From Gammaproteobacteria bacterium (GTDB lineage Bacteria; Pseudomonadota; Gammaproteobacteria; S144-34): DNA of 12,463 nt. Location: assembly GCA_015494165.1 (NCBI GenBank), contig WGBS01000030.1:1-12463 (forward strand), in the 5' to 3' direction. Below, piece by piece: positions 1 to 5,650 of this stretch. Made by a program: the position numbers and the translations under genes. How positions within the stretch are numbered: the stretch's first letter is position 1; each line of letters begins with the position of its first letter. Below the pieces are notes generated by a model. It searched no databases and had not been told where the DNA came from. It worked only from the letters and a program-made list of their open reading frames with translations.

Positions 1-88
1 GGTGCCGCTCGGTATAGACCTCGAAGCGCTCGGGGTAGCGCCCCACGACGGCACGCCCGGCGCGCCGGGGCCAGCTCGCGGTGGTCAT
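1..88 (-). CDS. Unidentified protein, N-terminal fragment (29 complete codons)
   Basis: Only the first 29 codons are present and the gene runs off the left edge. The ATG at 88 follows a purine-rich stretch containing AGGAG at a suitable distance, which makes the start credible. The fragment begins MTTASWPRRAGRAVVGRYPE, is basic and has no obvious signal peptide or membrane segment. It is too short for me to assign to a family. It lies 48 nt downstream of the MarR-type regulator on the same strand, with a perfect GC palindrome in the gap, so it is probably co-transcribed with that regulator and may be its target. MarR regulators often sit beside efflux, redox or aromatic-compound genes, but nothing here says which. 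Confidence 0.55.
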   Translation of the reverse strand, partial: MTTASWPRRAGRAVVGRYPERFEVYTERH

Positions 89-109
89 GTCGCTCTCTCC
101 TCTCTCCCC

Positions 110-129
110 GCGGGCCGGCGCCGGCCCGC
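110..129. promoter_or_regulatory. Perfect 20-bp GC palindrome between the MarR gene and the next gene
   Basis: The 20 bases gcgggccggcgccggcccgc are exactly self-complementary. They start 7 nt after the MarR-gene stop and end 21 nt before the next start codon, just ahead of its ribosome binding site. As RNA this would fold into a strong GC-only hairpin; as DNA it could be a dimer binding site. There is no following T-tract, so it is not a standard terminator. In so GC-rich a genome a GC palindrome is less surprising than elsewhere. Confidence 0.4.
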
Positions 130-136
130 AACTCCA

Positions 137-673
137 CTAGTCCTGCGGCTCCAGCGGGGCGCCGCCGGCGGCGCGGTCGGCCGCGGGCAGCGCCGCCGTG
201 AGGGCCTCGAGCTCGCGCGCCAGCGCGGCGAGCCGCTCCGGAGGAAGCTCCCCCAGGGCGTGCATGAGGGCACCCTGCGCCGGCCGGGGCGCGCGCTCCA
301 GCACGGCGAGGCCGGCCTCGGTGGGGCGCACCTGCACCGCGCGGTGGTCGGGCCCGCGCCGCTCGCGCCGCACCAGACCGCGGCGCTCGAGGCGCTCGAC
401 CAGGTTGCTCGCCGTCGAGCGGTGCACGGCCATCGCCGCGGCGAGCTCCGACACGCGCAGCCCCGGGCGGCTCGCCACCTCCCACAGCGCCCAGAGCTGG
501 GCCGCGCTGATGCCGCAGCGCCGCTCCACCCAGCGCGAGTGCGCCTGGATGGCCCGGAACACCACCCGCATGGCGCGCAGCACGCTGCGCGCGGCCTCCG
601 TGCGGTCGATGCCTCCTGTGCCCTCGGGAGCGGGCGACGCCGCCCCCTGGGCGATGCCGCCGGCCGTGCCCAT
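137..673 (-). CDS. MarR-family transcriptional regulator
   Basis: This 178-residue protein is of normal MarR length. Residues 26-55 form the helical dimerisation segment. A winged helix-turn-helix follows at about 56-125: ISAAQLWALWEVA, then the SELAAAM helix, the recognition helix around HRSTASNLVERLERRGLV (84-101), and a wing with the conserved D-x-R (Asp109, Arg111) before V-R-P-T-E-A-G. A C-terminal helix at 140-165 completes the dimer interface. I chose the ATG at 673 because GGAGGG lies about 5 nt upstream. The ATG at 712 is in frame but has no binding site and lies inside a probable operator/promoter. Family members bind palindromic DNA as dimers and usually repress themselves and a neighbouring gene, releasing it when a small phenolic, lipophilic or oxidant ligand is sensed. 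The ligand cannot be read from the sequence. The gene is separated from glmS by 146 nt and is probably a separate transcription unit together with the gene at the left edge. Confidence 0.9.
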   Translation of the reverse strand: MGTAGGIAQGAASPAPEGTGGIDRTEAARSVLRAMRVVFRAIQAHSRWVERRCGISAAQLWALWEVASRPGLRVSELAAAMAVHRSTASNLVERLERRGLVRRERRGPDHRAVQVRPTEAGLAVLERAPRPAQGALMHALGELPPERLAALARELEALTAALPAADRAAGGAPLEPQD

Positions 674-692
674 GGGACCCTCCACGCCGTGG

Positions 693-713
693 AATGTTTT
701 GGACAATACCATT
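693..713 (-). promoter_or_regulatory. Putative MarR operator overlapping a -10 element
   Basis: A 21-bp imperfect palindrome (AATG at one end, CATT at the other, 7 of 10 half-site positions symmetric) is by far the most AT-rich spot upstream of the MarR gene. Within it, on the minus strand, TATTGT (708-703) could serve as a -10 box. Transcription would then begin near 696 and give a leader of roughly 20 nt ending at the GGAGGG ribosome site. An operator over the -10 box is the usual MarR autorepression layout. A further candidate -35, TTGACG, lies near 775-780 but pairs only with a poor -10. Palindrome and boxes are seen; function is inferred. Confidence 0.4.
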
Positions 714-819
714 GCGCCCGCCGCCCGCGCAACCGTCCACGCCGTCGGGGATAGGACACAAAAGCCGGCACTCGCGTCAAACACGCGGCAAACGGCGGCG
801 ATCTGCGCCGAACGCGCGT

Positions 820-2646
820 CTATTCGACGGTGACGGACTTGGCGAGGTTGCGCGGCTGGTCGACGTCGGTGCCGCGCAGCACGGCCACGTGGTAGGCGAG
901 GAGCTGCAGCGGCACCGTGTAGACCACGGGCGCGGTCGAGGGGCAGATGTCGTCCAGCGTGAGGGCCTGGTAGCGGTCGAGCTCGACGCGCACGTCGCGG
1001 TCGGTGAACAGGAACAGCTCGCCGCCGCGGGCGCGGACCTCCTGGAGGTTGGCGAGCACCTTCTCGAGCAGGGTGTCCTTGGGGAAGGCGCACACCACCG
1101 GCATGTCGGCGTCGACGAGGGCGAGGGGCCCGTGCTTGAGCTCGCCGGCCGGGTAGGCCTCGGCGTGGATGTAGGAGATCTCCTTGAGCTTGAGCGCGCC
1201 CTCCATGGCGATGGGGTAGAAGGTGCCGCGGCCGAGGAAGAGGGCGTGCTGCTTGTCGGCGAAGGCGCCGGCCATGGACTGGACGGCCTCCGAGAGCCCG
1301 AGGGCCACCTCGACCTGGCGCGGCAGGGCGTGGAGCTCCTCGACCAGGGCGCGCTCGGCGGCCTCGTCGAGCCCGCGCCGGCGCGCGAGCGCCAGCGCCA
1401 GCAGCCGCAGCGCCACGAGCTGGGTGGTGAAGGCCTTGGTGGAGGCGACGCCGATCTCGGGGCCGGCGCGCGTCATGAGCGCAACGTCCGACTCGCGCAC
1501 CAGCGAACTCTCGGGCACGTTGCACACGGTGAGGCTGCCGAGGTAGCCGAGCTTGCGCGCGCGCCGCAGCGCCGCCAGGGTGTCCGCGGTCTCGCCCGAC
1601 TGGGAGATCGTCACGAGCAGCGTGCCCTCGGGCACCACGACCCGGCGGTAGCGGTACTCGCTCGCGACCTCCACCGAGGTCGGCACGCCGGCCTCCTCGA
1701 ACCAGTAGCGCGCCACGAGACCGGCGTGGTAGCTCGTGCCGCAGGCGACGATGTGGACGGCGCGCGTGGCGTCGAGCAGGGCGCGGGTGCGGTGGCCGAA
1801 GCTCTCCTCGAGGAGCCGGCCCCTGTGGATGCGCCCCTCGAGGGTCTCGGCGATGACGGCCGGCTGCTCGAAGATCTCCTTGAGCATGAAGTGGCGGTAG
1901 GGGCCCTTGTCGGCCGCCTGGGCGGTGGCCTCGACGCGCTTGGGCGCGCGCTCGACGGGCGCCCCGTCCGGCCCGTAGACCGTGACGCCGTCGCGGCGCA
2001 CCTCCGCGAGCTCGCCCTCCTCGAGGAACAGGAAGCGCCGCGTCTGCGGCAGGAAGGCGTAGACGTCGGAGGCAACGAAGGTGGCGCCCTCGGCGAGCCC
2101 CAGCACCAGCGGGCTGCCGGAGCGCGCCACCACGAGGCGGTCGGGCTCGTCGGGGCTCGCGACCACGAGGGCGTAGGCCCCGACCAGGCGCCGCGTGGCG
2201 GCGCGCACGGCCGCGAGCAGGTCGAGGCCGCCGTCGAGCAGGTCGCGCAGCAGGTGGGCGATGACCTCGGTGTCGGTCTCGGAGCTGAAGGCGTAGCCCT
2301 TGGCCTCGAGCTCGGCGCGCAGCTCGGCGTGGTTCTCGATGACGCCGTTGTGGACGACGGCCACGCGCTCGCCGCTCATGTGCGGGTGGGCGTTGCGCTC
2401 GGCCGGCATGCCGTGGGTGGCCCAGCGCGTGTGGGCGATGCCGGGGCCGCCTTCGAGCCCGGCGCGCTCCACCAGGCCGCGCAGCTCGGCCACCTTGCCC
2501 ACCGAGCGGATGCGCTCGAGCCGTCCGCTCGGGGCGCGCACGGCGATGCCGGCGGAGTCGTAGCCGCGGTACTCGAGCCGCGCGAGCCCCTCCATCAGGA
2601 GGGGCACCACGTTGTCCGGGCCGATGGCGCCGACGATCCCGCACAT
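820..2646 (-). CDS. glmS: Glutamine--fructose-6-phosphate aminotransferase (isomerising)
   Basis: GlmS makes glucosamine-6-phosphate from fructose-6-phosphate and glutamine, the first committed step toward UDP-GlcNAc for peptidoglycan and LPS. The protein has 608 residues (609 in E. coli). The N-terminal glutaminase domain (about 1-240) begins MCGIVGAIG, so Cys2 becomes the N-terminal nucleophile. It contains AHTRWATHG (71-79), HNGVIEN (99-105) and SETDTEVIAHLL (122-133). Two SIS sugar-isomerase domains follow: VACGTSYHAG (300-309), ISQSGETADTLAAL (347-360), ASTKAFTTQL (401-410), and the second from about 460 with LGRGTFYPIAMEGALKLKE. Glu489, His505 and Lys603 match the catalytic residues of the isomerase site, and the C-terminus NLAKSVTVE is canonical. 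It starts 21 nt after glmU, so the two form an operon. No ribozyme-like leader could fit in that gap, so regulation would differ from the Gram-positive glmS ribozyme. The ribosome binding site is weak, suggesting coupling to glmU. Confidence 0.98.
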   Translation of the reverse strand: MCGIVGAIGPDNVVPLLMEGLARLEYRGYDSAGIAVRAPSGRLERIRSVGKVAELRGLVERAGLEGGPGIAHTRWATHGMPAERNAHPHMSGERVAVVHNGVIENHAELRAELEAKGYAFSSETDTEVIAHLLRDLLDGGLDLLAAVRAATRRLVGAYALVVASPDEPDRLVVARSGSPLVLGLAEGATFVASDVYAFLPQTRRFLFLEEGELAEVRRDGVTVYGPDGAPVERAPKRVEATAQAADKGPYRHFMLKEIFEQPAVIAETLEGRIHRGRLLEESFGHRTRALLDATRAVHIVACGTSYHAGLVARYWFEEAGVPTSVEVASEYRYRRVVVPEGTLLVTISQSGETADTLAALRRARKLGYLGSLTVCNVPESSLVRESDVALMTRAGPEIGVASTKAFTTQLVALRLLALALARRRGLDEAAERALVEELHALPRQVEVALGLSEAVQSMAGAFADKQHALFLGRGTFYPIAMEGALKLKEISYIHAEAYPAGELKHGPLALVDADMPVVCAFPKDTLLEKVLANLQEVRARGGELFLFTDRDVRVELDRYQALTLDDICPSTAPVVYTVPLQLLAYHVAVLRGTDVDQPRNLAKSVTVE

Positions 2647-2667
2647 GGCAGACGGCCCCGCGGCGGC

Positions 2668-4116
2668 TCAGCCGCCCTCCTCCTCGCGCGGGGCCTCCGC
2701 CGGCCGCTCCGTCTCCCCGCGCCCGCCGCGACGGCGGCGCGGCGGCTCGTCCTTGCGGGGGCGCTTCCAGCCCGGGCGCGTCACCTGCGGGGCGCGGCTC
2801 AGGGTGAGCTCGCCCGGCGGGGCGTCGCGCGTGATGGTGCTCCCGGCGCCGATGGTGGCGCCGCGGCCGACCGTCACGGGCGCCACGAGCTGGGTGTCGG
2901 AGCCGATGAAGGCCTCGTCCTCGATCACGGTGCGGTGCTTGTGGGCGCCGTCGTAGTTGCAGGTGATGGTGCCGGCGCCGATGTTGACCTCGCGCCCCAC
3001 GGTGGCGTCGCCCACGTAGGAGAGGTGGTTGATCTTCGAGCCCTCGCCGACCTCGGCGTTCTTGAGCTCGACGAAGTTGCCGATGCGCGTGCGGGCGGCG
3101 AGCCGGGTGCCGGGGCGCACGCGCGCGTAGGGGCCGACGCGCGCCCCGGGCCCGATCTCGGCCTCCTCCACCAGCGTGAAGGGCAGGATCTCGGCGCCGT
3201 CGGCGACGGTGACGTCGCGCAGCACGCAGTAGGGGCCGACGCGCACCCCGTCGCCGAGGCGCACGGTGCCCTCCAGCACCACGCCGACGTCGAGCTCGAC
3301 GTCGCGGCCGTGCTCCACCGTGCCGCGCACCTCGAGGCGGGCGGGGTCGCGCACCGTGACGCCCGCGCGCATGAGGGCCTCGGCCGCGCGCCGCTGCCAC
3401 AGCCGCTCGAGGCGCGCGAGCTGGAGGCGGTCGTTGACGCCCAGCGTCTCGTCGGCGTCCTCGGCCTCCACCGCCGCCGCCGGCACGCCCTCGGCCACGG
3501 CCATCGCCACCACGTCCGTGAGGTAGTACTCGCCCTGGGCGTTGTCGCGGCCGAGGCGCCCGACCCACGCGCGCAGGCGCGCCGCCGGCGCGGCGAGGAT
3601 GCCCGTGTTGACCTCCCGGATGGCGCGCACGGCCTCGCCCGCATCCTTCTCCTCGACGATGCGCGCGAGGCGCCCGGCCGCGTCGCGCACGATGCGCCCG
3701 TAGCCCGTCGGGTCGTCGAGGCGGGCGGTGAGGACGGCGAGGCCGTCCCCGCCGGCGGCCTCCACCACGCGCGCCAGGGTCTGCGGGCGCAGAAGCGGCA
3801 CGTCGCCATAGAGCACGAGCACGAGGCCGGCGTCCGGGAGGGCCGGCAGGGCCTGGGCCACGGCGTGGCCGGTGCCGAGCTGCTCGGCCTGCTCCACCCA
3901 CGCGAGGTCCGGGTCGGGGAAGGCGGCGCGCACCGCCTCGCCCCCGTGGCCGTGGACCACCACGATGCGCTCCGGGCCCAGGGCACGGGCGGTCTCGAGC
4001 ACGTGGGCGAGCAGCGGGCGGCCGGCGAGCGCGTGCAGGACCTTGGGGCGGTGCGAGCGCATGCGGGTGCCCTGGCCCGCGGCCAGCACCACCACGCTCA
4101 GCGGCTTGCGGCTCAT
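2668..4116 (-). CDS. glmU: Bifunctional GlcNAc-1-P uridyltransferase / GlcN-1-P acetyltransferase
   Basis: GlmU performs the last two cytoplasmic steps to UDP-GlcNAc: acetylation of glucosamine-1-phosphate, then uridylyl transfer. The 482-residue protein has the nucleotidyltransferase domain first, with the signature LAAGQGTRMRSHRPKVLH (11-28; Arg18 and Lys25), YGDVPL around Asp105, GTG at 81-83, and the metal-binding Asn228 in LGVNDR. A left-handed beta-helix of hexapeptide repeats runs from about 255 to 432. It carries His364 in KINHLSYVGDA, the acetyltransferase base, and NIGAGTITCNYDG (378-390). The start at 4116 follows GGGGAG by about 9 nt and begins MSRKPLSVVVLAAG, matching family N-termini. 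Upstream in-frame codons are repeat and leader sequence. After the usual C-terminal end near PGWKRP it has about 29 extra residues, rich in Arg, Pro and Glu, which the 456-residue E. coli enzyme lacks. It is followed by glmS. Confidence 0.98.
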   Translation of the reverse strand: MSRKPLSVVVLAAGQGTRMRSHRPKVLHALAGRPLLAHVLETARALGPERIVVVHGHGGEAVRAAFPDPDLAWVEQAEQLGTGHAVAQALPALPDAGLVLVLYGDVPLLRPQTLARVVEAAGGDGLAVLTARLDDPTGYGRIVRDAAGRLARIVEEKDAGEAVRAIREVNTGILAAPAARLRAWVGRLGRDNAQGEYYLTDVVAMAVAEGVPAAAVEAEDADETLGVNDRLQLARLERLWQRRAAEALMRAGVTVRDPARLEVRGTVEHGRDVELDVGVVLEGTVRLGDGVRVGPYCVLRDVTVADGAEILPFTLVEEAEIGPGARVGPYARVRPGTRLAARTRIGNFVELKNAEVGEGSKINHLSYVGDATVGREVNIGAGTITCNYDGAHKHRTVIEDEAFIGSDTQLVAPVTVGRGATIGAGSTITRDAPPGELTLSRAPQVTRPGWKRPRKDEPPRRRRGGRGETERPAEAPREEEGG

Positions 4117-4136
4117 CGCTTGCGGCTCCCCGGCAG

Positions 4137-4231
4137 CTGCCCGCCCCCGCGGGCGGCCTCCAAGCTTAGCGGAGCGCCGGCGGCCGGCGGTAGCCGAATC
4201 GCGCCCGTGCATCTGTAGGCAAATTCCGACG
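4137..4231 (-). repeat. Direct repeat, copy 1, in the glmU leader
   Basis: Bases 4137-4194 (58 bp) are identical to 5552-5609 in the same orientation. Weaker similarity continues to 4231, including a shared block that reads ctgtagg on the plus strand and lies beside an A-rich run. The element contains an inverted repeat (4139-4154: GCCCGC, loop CCCC, GCGGGC), a HindIII-like AAGCTT framed by CTCC/GGAG, and a GCCGGC-rich block, so it could form consecutive hairpins in RNA. It ends 20 nt before the glmU start. I see no convincing -35/-10 pair inside it. Confidence 0.9.
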
Positions 4232-4245
4232 CCCGGATGCACCCG

Positions 4246-4268
4246 CCGCGGCACCCTACGGGCCGCGG
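4246..4268 (-). other. Hairpin downstream of the second exported-protein gene (possible terminator without T-tract)
   Basis: A perfect 7-bp inverted repeat (CCGCGGC / GCCGCGG) with a 9-nt loop begins 20 nt after the stop codon of the gene ending at 4289. No run of T follows on the transcribed strand, so intrinsic termination is unlikely to be strong. It may protect a 3' end or mark the end of the island transcript before the glmU leader. Confidence 0.35.
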
Positions 4269-4288
4269 TGCTGCTCCGGCCCCGGCGC

Positions 4289-4864
4289 TCATCGGGCGAC
4301 GGGCTCGCCGCCACAGGCGCGCAGCCCGGCGAGCACGGCCTCAACCTGCCGCTCGGAATAGCCGGCGAGCGAGATCTCTAGGACGTACCGGCTGTGCCGA
4401 AGCCGCTCCGGCACCACATAGATCTTCCACAGCCTCGCGGGCGGACCGTCGCGATGCCACAGCACCGTCGCAGCGCCGCTCCTTGCCGCATCCATCTGCG
4501 TTCCCTCGTCCCCAACGACGAGCTCGGGCCAGCCGGCGCGCGTCAGGTCGACATCCTGAAAGAACACCGCCCGGGCCGGGTCCTCCCACCGCAGGATGAG
4601 CCCCGCGTTGTAGACCATGTAATCCGGGGGCGGCTCCTGGAGCGTCAGGCACAGCCCTCCCGCCAGCCGAAGCTCAAGCCGTTGCACCACCCGGTCCGGT
4701 CCGGCCTCCATGCCGGCCGGCCAGTCGCGCCACCGCGCAAGATCGACACATGGGGCCTGCCCGCACACGAGCCACGGGAGACGGACGTCCGGTGCGGATT
4801 CCGCTTCCGGAAGCGCGACCGTCAACACGAGCGCCATCACCCCCCAGCGCAGCGATCGGCGCAT
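4289..4864 (-). CDS. Exported protein of unknown function (island gene 2)
   Basis: I do not recognise this protein. From the ATG at 4864 it has 191 residues and opens with a textbook signal peptide: MRRSLRW, a hydrophobic stretch GVMALVLTVAL, and a cleavage site after PEAESA (residue 24). The mature part of about 167 residues carries two close cysteines (C-x4-C in LVCGQAPC) and two further ones (in LCLTL and near the C-terminal RACGGEP), enough for two disulfides. It is rich in Trp and looks beta-rich (RLELRLAGGLCLTL, WKIYVVPERL, SRYVLEISLAGYS), without later membrane segments, so a periplasmic or secreted location is likely. An in-frame ATG at 4939, only 5 nt after the preceding stop, would give 216 residues with an Arg/Cys-rich extension. 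I prefer 4864 because of the signal peptide, although 4864 lacks a clear ribosome binding site. About 16% of codons end in A or T and CGG outnumbers CGC, unlike the flanking genes, which suggests transfer or low expression. Confidence 0.7.
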   Translation of the reverse strand: MRRSLRWGVMALVLTVALPEAESAPDVRLPWLVCGQAPCVDLARWRDWPAGMEAGPDRVVQRLELRLAGGLCLTLQEPPPDYMVYNAGLILRWEDPARAVFFQDVDLTRAGWPELVVGDEGTQMDAARSGAATVLWHRDGPPARLWKIYVVPERLRHSRYVLEISLAGYSERQVEAVLAGLRACGGEPVAR

Positions 4865-4944
4865 TCGACGGCATGCGGGTCGACACTGGCCGCGGCAAAG
4901 CACGGCTCGATTCGCTCGGTCGCTCCGGCCGAAAGACATCAGGC

Positions 4945-5538
4945 TCACCACCCACGACCCAACAGCTCGAAATCCTGCCTGACCGCCAACGCGGCGACGC
5001 GGAGGCAGACGAGCCGGTGCGGGCTCGCCGCCTTGAGCCCGCGGGCGAGCCGCCCGAGCTGGCGCGCCACCCAGGCCGGCCCCGGCGGGGTCGCCGGCGG
5101 AGATGGCAGAAATCCTGTCAGGACGGAACACCGGCCTGCCCGTGTGAACAGCAGCGTGAGCACCTCGAGCATCTCCGGCCGCAGGGTCCAGCCGGAAACC
5201 ACCCCGGGACCATACAGCTTCTCGAGCACACGCCGCAGCGCCGCCCGCTCCTCCGGCCCGAACGGCACCGCGGCACCGCTCCGGCCACACCAGTCGCGGC
5301 AGCCCGGCGGGCAGGCGAAGTCGCCCATCCCCACCGGCGCCCCCATGCAGCGCACCACGCACTCCGGCGTCCCCGGCACCGCTCCCGAGCGCCGATACCA
5401 TTCCTCGCATCCACTCGATGCCGACGCTGCATCCCCAACGCCGAGCAGCAGCAGGGCGGCCGCGAGGACAAGTCTTGGCTGCCGCCCGCCCCGACACCTT
5501 CCCTTGCCGGGCCGCCGCAAGGCCTCCTGCCTCCGCAA
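4945..5538 (-). CDS. Cysteine-rich exported protein of unknown function (island gene 1)
   Basis: From a TTG at 5538 (GGAAGG lies 5 nt upstream) this gives 197 residues; an in-frame TTG at 5520, just after GGAGG, is the alternative start. A basic N-terminus leads into a hydrophobic core (LVLAAALLLLGVG, 23-35) and an Ala-x-Ala site ending at residue 40, i.e. a signal peptide. Immediately after comes a compact six-cysteine module: C44-E-E-W, C60-x3-C64, the motif GMGDFAC ending at C76, then C76-x3-C80-x3-C84. The remainder (90-197) is helical in appearance with two more cysteines (137, 178). The module C-x2-W...C-x3-C...MG-x-F-x-C-x3-C-x3-C reminds me of secreted hypothetical proteins in other proteobacteria, but I cannot name the family. 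Codons such as AGG, TGT, GGA and CTT are more frequent than in neighbours. It lies 80 nt (or 5 nt with the longer start) before the second exported-protein gene, suggesting co-transcription. The 58-bp repeat sits directly upstream. Confidence 0.7.
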   Translation of the reverse strand: MRRQEALRRPGKGRCRGGRQPRLVLAAALLLLGVGDAASASSGCEEWYRRSGAVPGTPECVVRCMGAPVGMGDFACPPGCRDWCGRSGAAVPFGPEERAALRRVLEKLYGPGVVSGWTLRPEMLEVLTLLFTRAGRCSVLTGFLPSPPATPPGPAWVARQLGRLARGLKAASPHRLVCLRVAALAVRQDFELLGRGW

Positions 5539-5551
5539 CGCATCCTTCCGC

Positions 5552-5647
5552 CTGCCCGCCCCCGCGGGCGGCCTCCAAGCTTAGCGGAGCGCCGGCGGCC
5601 GGCGGTAGCGGAAACCGCCGATCGCGGCTGTAGGGAAAATGCCGACG
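5552..5647 (-). repeat. Direct repeat, copy 2, between the isomerase gene and island gene 1
   Basis: Bases 5552-5609 are identical to 4137-4194, with weaker similarity up to 5647, three bases from the stop codon of the isomerase gene. The copy therefore fills nearly the whole gap between that gene and the start of the cysteine-rich exported protein, 13 nt from its TTG start. It has the same inverted repeat (5554-5569) and AAGCTT core as copy 1. The two copies are direct, 1,415 bp apart, and bracket exactly the two exported-protein genes. Confidence 0.9.
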
Positions 5648-5650
5648 GCG

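Noticed and set aside
2647..2667. Possible glmS ribozyme or riboswitch ahead of glmS
   Set aside because: The glmU-glmS gap is only 21 nt, far too short for the ribozyme, which is a Gram-positive feature.
137..3901. Minus-strand open frame joining the MarR gene to more than 1,000 upstream codons
   Set aside because: The extra codons overlap glmS and glmU in another frame and are Arg/Pro/Ala-rich nonsense. The real MarR gene begins at 673 with a good ribosome site.
694..4218. Plus-strand open frame of about 1,170 codons opposite glmS and glmU
   Set aside because: It is the antisense shadow of two intact housekeeping genes. Its product is a low-complexity Ala/Gly/His/Arg/Leu string, as expected in high-GC DNA where stop codons are rare.
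5118..5543. ATG-started minus-strand frame overlapping island gene 1
   Set aside because: It has an ATG near a ribosome site, but the product is Arg/Ala/Cys/Gly-rich without a signal peptide. The frame starting at TTG 5538 has the coherent exported-protein architecture.
4394..5584. Plus-strand open frame of 396 codons across the island
   Set aside because: The translation is rich in His, Pro, Arg and Gln with no domain or signal. The minus strand instead gives two genes with well-formed signal peptides and regular cysteine spacing.
4137..5647. Insertion sequence or CRISPR array as the source of the direct repeats
   Set aside because: There are only two copies 1,415 bp apart, with no transposase, no terminal inverted repeats and no regular spacers.
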